From contig NZ_QTJR01000003.1 of NCBI RefSeq assembly GCF_003382285.1, positions 124,001 to 188,000 of the forward strand: a stretch of 64,000 bases of DNA, given 5' to 3'. Made by a program: the position numbers and the translations under genes. Positions 25,561 to 34,427 of this stretch are shown piece by piece. Below the pieces are notes generated by a model. The model made no database searches, was not told the DNA's origin, and saw only the letters and a program-made list of their open reading frames with translations. Position 1 is the first letter of the stretch. Every line of letters begins with the position of its first letter. The DNA is from Lysobacter soli (GTDB lineage: Bacteria; Pseudomonadota; Gammaproteobacteria; Xanthomonadales; Xanthomonadaceae).

Positions 25561-26447
25561 GCGAGGTCCTGGACTGCATTGTCGTCGGCGGCGGCCCCGG
25601 CGGGCTGACGGCGGCGACGTACCTGGCGCGTTACCGCCGCAGCGTCCGCATCTTCGATACCGGCTGCACCCGCGCCGGCTGGATCCCGAAGAGCCGCAAC
25701 TGCCCGGGCTTCCCGCACGGCGTCGGCGGCGAGGAACTGCTGCAGCGCATGCGCGAGCAGGCCAGCAAGTTCGGTGTGGAGACCATTCCCGACGAAGTGA
25801 CGGCGCTGCACGTGGACGGCGACGGCTTCCGCATCCGTCACGGCGATAAGGAATTGCGGGCCCGCCACGTCATCCTCGCCACCGGCTGCGAGGACGTGAC
25901 GCCGGCGCTCGACGGCATCGAGAAGGCCGTCGAATGCGGCGCGGTGCGCATGTGCCCGATCTGCGACGCGTTCGAGGCCATCGACACGACCATCGCCGTG
26001 CACGGGCCCGCCGACAAGGCCGCGTCGCATGCGCGCTTCCTGCGCACGTATTCGGCGAACGTGACGCTCGTGCCGTCGACGCCGGAGATCGAAGACGCAA
26101 CGCGCGAGCAACTCGTCAAAGACGGCATCGAACTGACGACAGTGCCGGCATCGCTCGTCTTCGACGGGGAGCGTTGCGTGTTCGACCTGGACGGAGCGCC
26201 GCGCGCGTTCGACGTGATGTACCCGATGATGGGCCTCATCTCGCGTTCGTCGCTGGCGGTTGGTGCGGGTGCGACGTGCGACGAAGACGGCGCATTGATC
26301 GTCAACGCCCGGCAGATGACGTCGGTGGACGGGCTCTACGCCATCGGCGACGTGGTGAGCGCGCTGAACCAGATTTCCGTGGCGACCGGGCACGCGGCGA
26401 TCGCCGCGACGGACGTGCACAACCGGCTGGCGGCGAACTTCGTCTGA
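25557..26447 (+). CDS. Thioredoxin-reductase-like FAD/NAD(P) oxidoreductase
   Basis: 296 residues. The FAD-binding VVGGGPGGLTAATYLA starts at about residue 9, Cys133 and Cys136 form a CPIC redox pair at the position of the TrxR CATC motif, and YAIGDVVSALNQIS is the C-terminal FAD contact. The NADPH-domain GxGxxG is degenerate (VHGPADKAASHA), so the electron donor may not be the usual NADPH. It overlaps the DUF72 gene (ATGA). Substrate unknown. Confidence 0.85.
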   Translation: MSEVLDCIVVGGGPGGLTAATYLARYRRSVRIFDTGCTRAGWIPKSRNCPGFPHGVGGEELLQRMREQASKFGVETIPDEVTALHVDGDGFRIRHGDKELRARHVILATGCEDVTPALDGIEKAVECGAVRMCPICDAFEAIDTTIAVHGPADKAASHARFLRTYSANVTLVPSTPEIEDATREQLVKDGIELTTVPASLVFDGERCVFDLDGAPRAFDVMYPMMGLISRSSLAVGAGATCDEDGALIVNARQMTSVDGLYAIGDVVSALNQISVATGHAAIAATDVHNRLAANFV

Positions 26448-26569
26448 GGTCGCGCCCCGGCCCCGGCACCTCACTGCTGACAGGCGCTGGCAGCAACGTG
26501 ACCGGCGACAGGGCGGCCCCGCGGGCGGGGTCCGCTACCATTCGGGACTTTCCGCCGGAACGCCGCACG

Positions 26570-28336
26570 ATGACCCGCACGCTGCTGATCGCCGCCCTGC
26601 TCACCGCCCTGCCCGCCGTCGCCGCGCCGCTCGACGCCGCGCTGACGACCATTTCCGAGCGCAGCGGCTTCACGAAGACTGGCCGCTACGACGAGGTGAT
26701 CGCGCTATGCGACGCCTTCGCCGCGCGTTATCCCGAGGCCGTGCGCTGCCAGGACTTCGGCACCACGCCGGAAGGCCGCCCGATGAAGGTGCTCGTCGTG
26801 TCGAAGGTCGGTGCGTTGACGCCGGAAGCGGCTAAGGCGCAGAACCTGCCGGTGACGCTGATCCAGGGCGGCATCCACGCCGGCGAAATCGACGGGAAGG
26901 ACGCGGGCTTCCTCGCGCTGCGGCAGGCGCTCGATGGCGAAGTCGCGGTCGGCGCGCTGGAAAAGCAGGTGCTGCTGTTCGTGCCGGTGTTCAACGTGGA
27001 CGGCCACGAGCGTTTCGCCGCGTGGAACCGCCCGAACCAGCGCGGCCCGGAGGAAATGGGCTGGCGCACCACCGCGCAGAACTACAACCTCAACCGCGAC
27101 TACGTGAAGGCCGACACGCCGGAAATGCAGGCGATGCTGGCCCTGGTCAACGCGTGGGACCCGCTGGCCTACATCGACCTGCACGTCACCGACGGCGCGA
27201 AGTTCGAGCACGACGTCTCCATCCAGGTCGAGCCGGTGCATGGCGGCGACGAAACGCTGCGCAAGGCCGGCACCGCATTGCGCGATGGCGTGATCGCGTA
27301 CCTCGCCGAGCAGGGTTCGCTGCCGCTGCCGTTCTATCCCTCGTTCGTGGTGAACGACGATCCGTCGTCCGGTTTCGAGGACGGCGTCGCCACGCCGCGC
27401 TTCTCGCACGGCTATTTCCAGCTGCGCAACCGGCTTGGCATGCTGGTCGAAACGCATTCCTGGCGCGACTACCCGCACCGGGTGAAGGTCACGCACGACA
27501 CGATCCTCTCGCTGCTGGACCTCATCGCGCAGAACGGCGCTCAATGGCGCGTGCAGGCGCTGGCCGCCGACGTGCGCGCGCAGCTGCTGGGCGGCAAGCC
27601 CGTGGCGCTGGACTACAAGGCGACCGACACGGTGCGCACAATCGACTTCCGCGGCTACGAATACACGCGTACGCCGTCGGAGGTCTCCGGTGCGCTGATG
27701 ACGCGTTACGACGAAAGCAAACCGCAGGTCTGGCAGGTGCCGATGCGCGACGAACTGGTGCCGGCGCATGTCGTCGATGCGCCGAAGGCGGGGTATATCG
27801 TCCCGGCCGCGCACGCGGCGTGGGTCGGCGCGAAGCTCGACCAGCACGGCGTGACGTATCGCCGCCTCGACGCGCCCTTGTCGAAATACGCCGTGCAGGC
27901 GTTCCGTGCCGACACGGCGACGTTCGCCGCGCAGTCGGTCGAAGGCCACCAGCGCGCGACGCTGGAAGGCAAGTGGACGCCGGAAAAGCGCACCATCGGC
28001 GCCGGCGCGCTGTTCGTGCCGATCGCCCAGCCGAAGGCGCGCCTGGTGATGGCGCTGCTGGAACCGCAGGCGCCGGACGCGCTGGTCGCGTGGGGCGAGT
28101 TCAACAACTACTTCGAGCGAAAGGAATACATGGAGGATTACGTCGCCGAGGATGTGGCGCGCGAGATGCTGAAGGATCCGAAGGTGAAGGCCGCCTTCGA
28201 ACAGCGCCTCGAAGAGGACAAGGCGTTTGCCGACAGTCCGCAGCAGCGGCTGGAGTTCTTCGCGCGCCGGCATTCGTCGTGGGATGACCAGTATCGCCGC
28301 TACCCGGTGGTCCGCATCGACCGGGCGCCGCGCTGA
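26570..28336 (+). CDS. Secreted M14-family zinc carboxypeptidase
   Basis: 588 residues with a signal peptide (cleavage near ALPAVA/AP). Zinc ligands are His103 and Glu106 in GGIHAGEID and His205 in DLHVTDGA; Arg176 in NLNRDYVK binds the substrate carboxylate, and Glu294 in MLVETHSW is the catalytic acid/base. The C-terminal about 250 residues form an additional domain without a known motif. It probably trims C-terminal residues from peptides in the periplasm or outside the cell, which suits a proteolytic soil bacterium. Confidence 0.9.
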   Translation: MTRTLLIAALLTALPAVAAPLDAALTTISERSGFTKTGRYDEVIALCDAFAARYPEAVRCQDFGTTPEGRPMKVLVVSKVGALTPEAAKAQNLPVTLIQGGIHAGEIDGKDAGFLALRQALDGEVAVGALEKQVLLFVPVFNVDGHERFAAWNRPNQRGPEEMGWRTTAQNYNLNRDYVKADTPEMQAMLALVNAWDPLAYIDLHVTDGAKFEHDVSIQVEPVHGGDETLRKAGTALRDGVIAYLAEQGSLPLPFYPSFVVNDDPSSGFEDGVATPRFSHGYFQLRNRLGMLVETHSWRDYPHRVKVTHDTILSLLDLIAQNGAQWRVQALAADVRAQLLGGKPVALDYKATDTVRTIDFRGYEYTRTPSEVSGALMTRYDESKPQVWQVPMRDELVPAHVVDAPKAGYIVPAAHAAWVGAKLDQHGVTYRRLDAPLSKYAVQAFRADTATFAAQSVEGHQRATLEGKWTPEKRTIGAGALFVPIAQPKARLVMALLEPQAPDALVAWGEFNNYFERKEYMEDYVAEDVAREMLKDPKVKAAFEQRLEEDKAFADSPQQRLEFFARRHSSWDDQYRRYPVVRIDRAPR

Positions 28337-28390
28337 CGCGGTTCCAACAAACGCCCCGCTACGCTCGCGCCACCTGAAGGAGGACGTGCC

Positions 28391-29431
28391 ATGACCGTGT
28401 CGAGGACTTCCCTTCGCGCCGCGCCGCTCCTCCTGACGGTGGCGGCACTCGTCGCCGGGTGCCAGCCCCAGGGCAACACCACAGCCCCGGCGCCTTCCAT
28501 GACGCAGGGGGCCCACGCCGTCACCGGCACGGCAACCTACCGCGAGCGCATCCTGCCGCCGCCGGGTTCGACGCTGCGCGTGCAGCTGCTCGACAACCTG
28601 CTGGCCGACACGCCCAACGCCGTCATCGCCGACGCCATGGTGAAGGACGTCGGCGGCCCGCCCATCGCCTTCACCCTGCCCTTCGATCCGGCGAAGCTGC
28701 GCACCAACGGCCAGTACGGCCTGCACGCCACGCTCGCCGGGCCCGACGGCGCCCCGCTGTTCGCGAGCGTCACGCGCGTGCCGGTGGACCCAGCGGCGAA
28801 CAAACCGGTGGAGATCGCGATGGTGCATGTCGCCGCGCCGGCCGCAGACGCGCCGTCGACGGCCACATCGCCGCCGCCGACGAACTGGCAGTGCGGCGAC
28901 CTGCGCGTGGGCGCGGTGTTCGACAACGTCGCCAACACCGTGACGCTGTCGTACAGCGGCCGCAGCCGTTCGCTGCCGCTGGCGGTATCGGGATCCGGTG
29001 CACGCTATGCCGACTACGCCGGCAACGAGTTCTGGACGAAGGGCGACAGCGGCACGCTGACGCTCGACGGCGAGAAGCTCGAATGCACGCGAACGAACGT
29101 CGCCTCGCCGTGGGACGACGCGCGCTCGCGTGGCGTCGCCTTCCGCGCGGTGGGCAACGAGCCGGGATGGCTGGTCGAGATCGGCCGGGGCGACGCGCCT
29201 TCGCTGCACGCGCAGCTGGATTTCGGCTCGCGCAAGCTCGACATCGCCAGCGTGCAGCCGCGCGCGAAGGGCGACGGCTGGACCGGCAAGAGCGCCAACG
29301 GCACGCAGGTCGAACTCATCACCGAGCGCAAACCCTGCCAGGACGACGCCGGTGCGACGTTCGACGTCACCGCGCAGCTGCACGCCGGCGGCAAGACCTA
29401 CACCGGGTGTGGCGCGTTCCTTTCGAAGTAA
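28391..29431 (+). CDS. Multidomain lipoprotein: YbaY, MliC and C-terminal COG3650-like domain
   Basis: 346 residues. A lipoprotein signal ends in LVAGC with Cys24. Residues about 43-145 (GTATYRERILPPPGSTLRVQLLDN) are a YbaY/YscW pilotin-like domain. Residues about 165-235 (NWQCGDLRVGAVFDN...CTRTN) are an MliC lysozyme-inhibitor domain. Residues about 245-345 (FRAVGNEPGWLVEIG...CGAFLSK) are a COG3650-like domain found beside MliC in other lipoproteins. Inferred role: outer-membrane protein resisting C-type lysozyme or envelope stress. The ribosome-binding site GGAGG is 7 nt from the ATG. Confidence 0.83.
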   Translation: MTVSRTSLRAAPLLLTVAALVAGCQPQGNTTAPAPSMTQGAHAVTGTATYRERILPPPGSTLRVQLLDNLLADTPNAVIADAMVKDVGGPPIAFTLPFDPAKLRTNGQYGLHATLAGPDGAPLFASVTRVPVDPAANKPVEIAMVHVAAPAADAPSTATSPPPTNWQCGDLRVGAVFDNVANTVTLSYSGRSRSLPLAVSGSGARYADYAGNEFWTKGDSGTLTLDGEKLECTRTNVASPWDDARSRGVAFRAVGNEPGWLVEIGRGDAPSLHAQLDFGSRKLDIASVQPRAKGDGWTGKSANGTQVELITERKPCQDDAGATFDVTAQLHAGGKTYTGCGAFLSK

Positions 29432-29508
29432 CGCCACTGCGCGCATGCGTTGACGCGTCCTGAACCCCGCGCCGCGCACGCTGGCGCGAGGTTCCGTCGG
29501 ACGATGCC

Positions 29509-29889
29509 ATGATCGATCTGCTGCCTTCGCCATCGCATGTCGGGGCGTATCGCCTGAGCGGCACGCTGGACGGCGCCGACTACGACCGCTGCATCGCCGA
29601 CATCGAGGGCCGCCTGCGCCTGCACGAACGCATCGGCATCTACTGCGACATGACCGGCTTCACCGGTCTGACGCCCGAGGCGCTGGCGAAGGACCTGCGC
29701 TATTTCTTCGCGAAGTTCGGCGAGTACGACCGCTTCGCGCGCGGTGCGATCGTGACCGACAAGCGCTGGCTGGGCGAGATTTCCGAGTTCGCCGGGCGTT
29801 TTTTCCCGAACACCGAAATCCGCGCGTTCGAGCCGGACGAGCACGATGCGGCGCTGGCGTGGGCGGCGGTGGTGGAGCCGTTGCGGTAG
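29509..29889 (+). CDS. SpoIIAA-like (STAS/SEC14-type) protein
   Basis: 126 residues. VGAYRLSGTLDGADYDRCIADIE...IGIYCDMTGFTGLTPEALAKDLRYFF...RGAIVTDKRWLGEISEFAGRFF matches the SpoIIAA-like family, small cytoplasmic alpha/beta proteins related to STAS domains. No phosphorylation or ligand data are known for such singletons. It lies 77 bp after the lipoprotein gene. Confidence 0.82.
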   Translation: MIDLLPSPSHVGAYRLSGTLDGADYDRCIADIEGRLRLHERIGIYCDMTGFTGLTPEALAKDLRYFFAKFGEYDRFARGAIVTDKRWLGEISEFAGRFFPNTEIRAFEPDEHDAALAWAAVVEPLR

Positions 29890-29942
29890 AGGTGGATCGA
29901 GCAGTGGCGGATGGAGATTCGGCAACCAAACGCTTTTTTTGC

Positions 29943-30045
29943 CGTCATTCCCGCGAAGGCGGGAATCCATCTCGCAGACATGTCACGCCTGTCGGAGGCC
30001 ATGACGGCGCGGAGACATGGATCCCCGCCTTCGCGGGGATGACAG
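29943..30045. repeat. Inverted REP pair
   Basis: CGTCATTCCCGCGAAGGCGG with GAATCCAT at the left is mirrored by ATGGATCCCCGCCTTCGCGG with GGATGAC at the right, separated by about 45 bp. It is the same family and arrangement as 20679-20783. It lies between convergent genes. Confidence 0.92.
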
Positions 30046-30146
30046 CTTTAAAAGGCCCTGCAGCGGGCAAGCGAAGCCCACGACGGGGGCTCGACCACCG
30101 CTGAAAGCAGGGGGCCGATGCGGGCACGAGGGCCACCCTCGCCCGC

Positions 30147-30746
30147 CTACTTCATGTACTTCCAGTTCCGCGTCTTCCCTTCCGCGAGCCATTCCACCGC
30201 CTGCGCAATACGACGCTGCCGGGTGTCTTCGCGCTTCGCCTCGACGATCCATTCGATGTAGTCGCGCCGATAGCCAGGCGCGAAGCCCTCGAACGTCGCC
30301 CGCGCCTTCGCGTTGCGGCGCAGCGCGGCGGTAAGGTCCTCGGGAACGGGCAGCGCCGCCTTCGGCGCCGGCTTCTCCTTCGCGGGCGCCGTCGCACCGT
30401 TTTCGATCCGCGCCATCGCCTGCTTCACGTAGCCGGCGAGCTCGCGCTTTCCGGGCAGTTCGGACTTCTTCGCGATGCGGCCGAACTGGCCCATGGCCTC
30501 GCGGTTGGCGTCGTCGCCCATGATCGCGCGGCCTTCCCAGAACCACAGCGTCACGTGCTGTTTGAACGCCGCCATCCCGCACAGGATCTTCCCGCGCCAG
30601 GTGAAGCTGGGCATGCCCCACTTCAGCGTTTCCTCCGCTTCTGGGCACGCGGCATGCACACCTTCGCGGATGTTCGCGAGCAGCGGCCGGGCGAAGTCGG
30701 CGGACTTTTCGATGTAGGCATCGACGCGCGGATCGACGGTCGGCAT
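30147..30746 (-). CDS. YdeI/OmpD-associated family protein
   Basis: 199 residues from the ATG at 30746 (AGGAG 6 nt upstream). The N-terminal DUF1801 half (LKWGMPSFTWRGKILCGMAAFKQHVTLWFW, about 40-75) and the C-terminal OmdA/YdeI half (VPEDLTAALRRNAKARATFEGFAPGYRRDYIEWIVEAKREDTRQRRI) are both complete. YdeI members are linked to bacteriocin and antimicrobial tolerance, but the mechanism is unknown. Cytoplasmic, no signal peptide. Confidence 0.85.
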   Translation of the reverse strand: MPTVDPRVDAYIEKSADFARPLLANIREGVHAACPEAEETLKWGMPSFTWRGKILCGMAAFKQHVTLWFWEGRAIMGDDANREAMGQFGRIAKKSELPGKRELAGYVKQAMARIENGATAPAKEKPAPKAALPVPEDLTAALRRNAKARATFEGFAPGYRRDYIEWIVEAKREDTRQRRIAQAVEWLAEGKTRNWKYMK

Positions 30747-30836
30747 GCGGGGCTCCTGAAGGGCGTTGCGGGCGTCCGGCCCGCCGTGCGCCATGCGTTG
30801 GAATCAATGAGGGCGGCGATACAGGGGGAACACGTC

Positions 30837-31076
30837 ATGGCCACTGTCGAACGGCGGACGCCCAGCGGCGGCATCCGCGTCCAGCGCCGCATCGGGCTGA
30901 CCATCCCGCAACGCACGATGCTGCAAGCCTGCGAACGCTGCGGCTGGCGGCTGGCCTTCGTGCGCACGCCGCTGGATCACCCGACGCCGGTGCTGTTCGC
31001 CACCGCGCGCGACTTCGTGGTCGTGCGCGAGGACGGCAGTATCGATCGCTGGCCGGAGATCGCGCTGCGTCACTGA
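30837..31076 (+). CDS. Small hypothetical protein
   Basis: 79 residues with AGGGGGA 8 nt before the ATG at 30837. TIPQRTMLQACERCGWRLAFVRTPLDHPTPVLFATARDFVVVREDGSI looks like a small beta-rich fold with two cysteines (CERC). I do not recognise a characterised family. It ends 5 bp before the stop of the convergent thpR gene. Confidence 0.65.
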   Translation: MATVERRTPSGGIRVQRRIGLTIPQRTMLQACERCGWRLAFVRTPLDHPTPVLFATARDFVVVREDGSIDRWPEIALRH

Positions 31077-31081
31077 AGCGC

Positions 31082-31657
31082 TCAGCCCAGCGGCCATCGC
31101 CCGATCACCTCGTACGGCGTGCCGCGTCCGGGCTGGCTGTCGATCAGCACGAACTCGCGCACGGGCCAGGGCAGCGGCGGCACCGGCGTGGGCGCGATCA
31201 AGCGTCGCACGTCGCGTTGCACGGTGAGGTGCGGCACGAAGCTCGCGGACGATTTCACCGGGACGCGATGCTGTGCCAGCGACCGGCCGAGCGCGTCGAA
31301 CAGCGCGCGCAAGCCGTCGGGCAAGTGCTTCGAACCGAGCCACCAGACGTTCGCGCCGCGGAAGCTGCCGACTTCATCGAGCGACAGCTCGAACACCGGC
31401 GAACGCACGGCGGCGGCCGCGGCTTTCGCGTCTTCGACCAGCGACGACGGCAGCGGGCAGAAATCGCCGAGGAACTGCAGCGTCACGTGGTAGCGGTCGG
31501 GTTTCAGCGGACGCCCGCCCGGCGCATGTTCCGACACGACGGACGCCGCGGTCGCGGCGATGCGCGGACGCAGCGCGTCGTCGGGCCATAGCGCGAAGAA
31601 CAGGCGGTGCAGCTCGCCCGTCGGTGCATCGTCGAATCCCAGTCCCAGCTGTGCCAT
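31082..31657 (-). CDS. thpR: RNA 2',3'-cyclic phosphodiesterase (LigT/ThpR)
   Basis: 191 residues, the usual length of the 2H phosphoesterase ThpR. The two H-x-T motifs are His57 in YHVTLQFLG and a second in FVPHLTVQRD. It hydrolyses 2',3'-cyclic RNA ends to 2'-phosphates. It starts 3 nt after the stop of the SRPBCC gene, so the two are likely cotranscribed. Confidence 0.93.
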   Translation of the reverse strand: MAQLGLGFDDAPTGELHRLFFALWPDDALRPRIAATAASVVSEHAPGGRPLKPDRYHVTLQFLGDFCPLPSSLVEDAKAAAAAVRSPVFELSLDEVGSFRGANVWWLGSKHLPDGLRALFDALGRSLAQHRVPVKSSASFVPHLTVQRDVRRLIAPTPVPPLPWPVREFVLIDSQPGRGTPYEVIGRWPLG

Positions 31658-31660
31658 CCG

Positions 31661-32203
31661 CTAGCCGCCCTGCTTCGCCGACTTGCGGAGGAAGTCCGCC
31701 AGTCCGCGCAGCTGCTGCGCCTGCACCTTGTCGACGACGGGTGCGAACTTCGACAGGTCGTCGGGCGTGTACCCGCCGGCGCGATAGAACATCGTGATGC
31801 GCGTGCCACCGCCGTCGGCGGGCGCGAGGCGGAATTCCAGCGCGCCACCGAGCCCCATGCCCTGCAGCGGACCCAGGCCGCCGGTCATGCGCAGCGTCCT
31901 GCCGGGATCGACGAACACCACCGCCATGTGCTGCGCCTGCCGTGCGCCGGCGAGTTCGCAGAAACAGCCGCCGGCACGCGCGTCGATCGACAGCTTCGAT
32001 TCGTTGCCCCACCAGCTGTGGTCCTTCGGCCACCAGCGGTCGACGTCCTGCACCAGCGCCTTCCACGCCGCGTCGGCATCGACCGGCAAGGTTTCGCTGT
32101 TCTCGATGGTGAAGCCGCCGGCCGTGGCGTCCTTCACCGCGGCCGCGGCCGTGTTGCACGTCAACGCAAGCGCCAGCGCGCCTGCTCCGAGAATCCAACG
32201 CAT
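31661..32203 (-). CDS. Secreted SRPBCC-family protein
   Basis: 180 residues with a signal peptide (cleavage near NTAAAA). The SRPBCC/polyketide-cyclase-like core is marked by ENSETLPVDADAAWKALVQDVDRWWPKDHSWWG and GALEFRLAPADGGGTRITMFYRAGGY. These helix-grip folds bind hydrophobic ligands; the ligand here is unknown. Upstream partner of thpR. Confidence 0.83.
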   Translation of the reverse strand: MRWILGAGALALALTCNTAAAAVKDATAGGFTIENSETLPVDADAAWKALVQDVDRWWPKDHSWWGNESKLSIDARAGGCFCELAGARQAQHMAVVFVDPGRTLRMTGGLGPLQGMGLGGALEFRLAPADGGGTRITMFYRAGGYTPDDLSKFAPVVDKVQAQQLRGLADFLRKSAKQGG

Positions 32204-32321
32204 CGCACGCTCCCGTCATCGAAAACCAGCGCGATTAGGCGCGCGCCGACCGCCGCGTGCAAGGGTGCGCCGGGCGCGCGGCGCGGGCAATAATCGAAGG
32301 TCACGCACGACGAGGAAACGC

Positions 32322-34424
32322 ATGTCACGCAACGGATGGCTGGTGGTGGTGCTGGTCGCGACCGCGGCGGCGCTCGCCGCAACCGGGATGTTCGAACGTC
32401 GCCCACCCATCGCTCAGGCCGTGCTCGGTCCGGCGCCGACAACCATCGGCTGGGCCGGCCACATCGACCTGATCGCAGGCGACGGCATCCCCGGCCTGCG
32501 CGACGGCGCGGCGATGCAGGCGCGCTTCGCCGATCCGTACGGCGTTGCGGTCGCGAAGGACGGCGCGGTGTTCGTCAGCGACGCGGGCGACAACAACCGC
32601 ATACGCCGCATCGCGCGCGACGGCACCGTTTCGACGGTCGCCGGCTCGGTGGAAGGCTTCGCCGACGGCGTCGGTGCCGCTGCGGCGTTCGACACCCCGT
32701 CAGGACTCGCCTTCGATCGGGACGGCAATCTCTATGTCGCCGATACCGGCAATCACGCGATCCGGAAAATCACGCCGCAAGGCGCGGTGAGCACGATCGC
32801 CGGCAACGGCACGCCGGGCTTCGCGGATGGCCCCGGCGCGCAGGCGCGTTTCGACGGTCCGACCGGCGTCGCCGTCGGCGCGGACGGTCGCGTGTATGTC
32901 GCCGACACCTACAACGACCGCATCCGCGTGATCGCGCCCGATGGCAGCGTCTCGACGCTGGCCGGCGGCGAGCGGCCGGGCGACGCGGACGGCGTCGGCA
33001 CGCTGGCGCGGTTCGACACGCCCACCGCGGTCGCGGTCGACGCGATGAACCGCGTCTACGTGGCGGATCTTCGCAACAACGCGATCCGCCGAATCACGCC
33101 GACCGGGGAGGTCACCACCCTCGCCCGCGCGATGCCGGGCGACGAACATCCGCCGGTGCATCGCCCACTTAGCCTGGCGATCGCGCACGACGGCGTGCTC
33201 TACGTCGGCGAGATGTACCGCGGGCTGGTGCAGTTCGCGCGCGACGGCAGCGCGCACCAGATCACCGGGCAGACGCAGGCGCAGCGCTTGTCGCGCGCGT
33301 CGGGGCTGGTGGTCGCCGAAGACGGCACGTTGCTGGTCGCGGACACCGGCGCCTATCGCGTGCATCGCGTCCGTCCCCTGGATGCGGCGCGCGATGCGGG
33401 CACGCCGCAGATCGTCGGCCCTTCGCCCGACGCGCCACTGCCCGCCACCGGCGGGCGCTGGCCGCTGGCGCCGCAGGACGGCTGGCACGAAGTCGTCGGC
33501 ACGCTTGGCGAAGTGCGCGGCAACTACCAGCGCGAGAACCGCGACCACCTGCATGGCGGGCTCGACATTCGCGGCGACGTCGGACAGCAGGTGCTCGCCA
33601 TCGCCGACGGAAAGGTCAGCAGCCCGTATGCCGCGTGGGGCTTCGGCGAACTCGGCGAAGGGTTGGGGATCGACACGCTCGGCTACATCCACATGCGCGT
33701 GGGCCGCACGCCGCGCGGCGAGCCGCTGGATGCCTCGCGCTTCCTCATCGTCCCCGGCGACGACGGCAAGCCCGAACGCGTCCGCGTGCGTCGCGGCACG
33801 CGCTTTGCCGCGGGCGACGCGCTCGGCACGATCAACGGCATGGCGCACGTGCACCTGAGCGTCGGCGCCAGTGGCTACGAACGCAACGCGGTGGCGCTGG
33901 GCTTCGTGAACTACGCCGACCATTACGCGCCGCGCATCGACCGCATCGAACTGCTCGACGCGCAGGACCAGCCGCTGACTGCGCGTCGCGATGGACGCCT
34001 GGTGCTCTCGCGCGCGACGCCCGGCGTGCAGATCGCGGTGGATGCGTGGGACCAGGTGGATCGCAACCTGCCGCGGCGCCGGCTCGGACTGCACGCGTTG
34101 GGTTATCAGTGGCTGGACACGACCGGCGCGCCGCTGCCGAGCTACGAGCAGCCGCGCATGACGATCGAATTCAACCGCATGCCGGCCGATCCGGACGCGG
34201 TGAAGATCGCCTACGGGCCGTCGAGCGGCATCACCGTGCACGGCAGCGCGATCACGCGATTCCAGTACCTGGTGACCAACACCGTGCGCGACGGCGTGCT
34301 GGCGAACGGCCAGTGGCAACCGGACGAATTCCCCACCGGCGACTACGTGCTGCGCATCACCGCGCAGGATTACAGCGGCAACTTCGCCACGGCCGGGCGC
34401 GACCTGAAGGTGCGGCTGGAGTGA
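32322..34424 (+). CDS. NHL beta-propeller fused to an M23 (LytM) peptidase-like domain
   Basis: 700 residues, GAGGA ribosome-binding site. An N-terminal signal anchor (about 6-22) is followed by NHL repeats (about 40-370: FADPYGVAVAKDGAVFVSDAGDNNRIRRI and five similar blades). Residues about 390-520 resemble LytM: His411 and Asp415 in HLHGGLD, and His509/His511 in MAHVHLS, the H-x3-D and H-x-H zinc ligands. A C-terminal beta-rich region (about 535-700) may be Ig-like. All zinc ligands are kept, so it could be an active cell-wall endopeptidase or bind peptidoglycan. The combination with a propeller is unusual. Confidence 0.8.
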   Translation: MSRNGWLVVVLVATAAALAATGMFERRPPIAQAVLGPAPTTIGWAGHIDLIAGDGIPGLRDGAAMQARFADPYGVAVAKDGAVFVSDAGDNNRIRRIARDGTVSTVAGSVEGFADGVGAAAAFDTPSGLAFDRDGNLYVADTGNHAIRKITPQGAVSTIAGNGTPGFADGPGAQARFDGPTGVAVGADGRVYVADTYNDRIRVIAPDGSVSTLAGGERPGDADGVGTLARFDTPTAVAVDAMNRVYVADLRNNAIRRITPTGEVTTLARAMPGDEHPPVHRPLSLAIAHDGVLYVGEMYRGLVQFARDGSAHQITGQTQAQRLSRASGLVVAEDGTLLVADTGAYRVHRVRPLDAARDAGTPQIVGPSPDAPLPATGGRWPLAPQDGWHEVVGTLGEVRGNYQRENRDHLHGGLDIRGDVGQQVLAIADGKVSSPYAAWGFGELGEGLGIDTLGYIHMRVGRTPRGEPLDASRFLIVPGDDGKPERVRVRRGTRFAAGDALGTINGMAHVHLSVGASGYERNAVALGFVNYADHYAPRIDRIELLDAQDQPLTARRDGRLVLSRATPGVQIAVDAWDQVDRNLPRRRLGLHALGYQWLDTTGAPLPSYEQPRMTIEFNRMPADPDAVKIAYGPSSGITVHGSAITRFQYLVTNTVRDGVLANGQWQPDEFPTGDYVLRITAQDYSGNFATAGRDLKVRLE

Positions 34425-34427
34425 ACT

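Noticed and set aside
26705-29533. Long minus-strand open frame (about 940 codons)
   Set aside because: Antisense to the M14 peptidase and lipoprotein genes, with low-complexity Arg/His-rich sequence.
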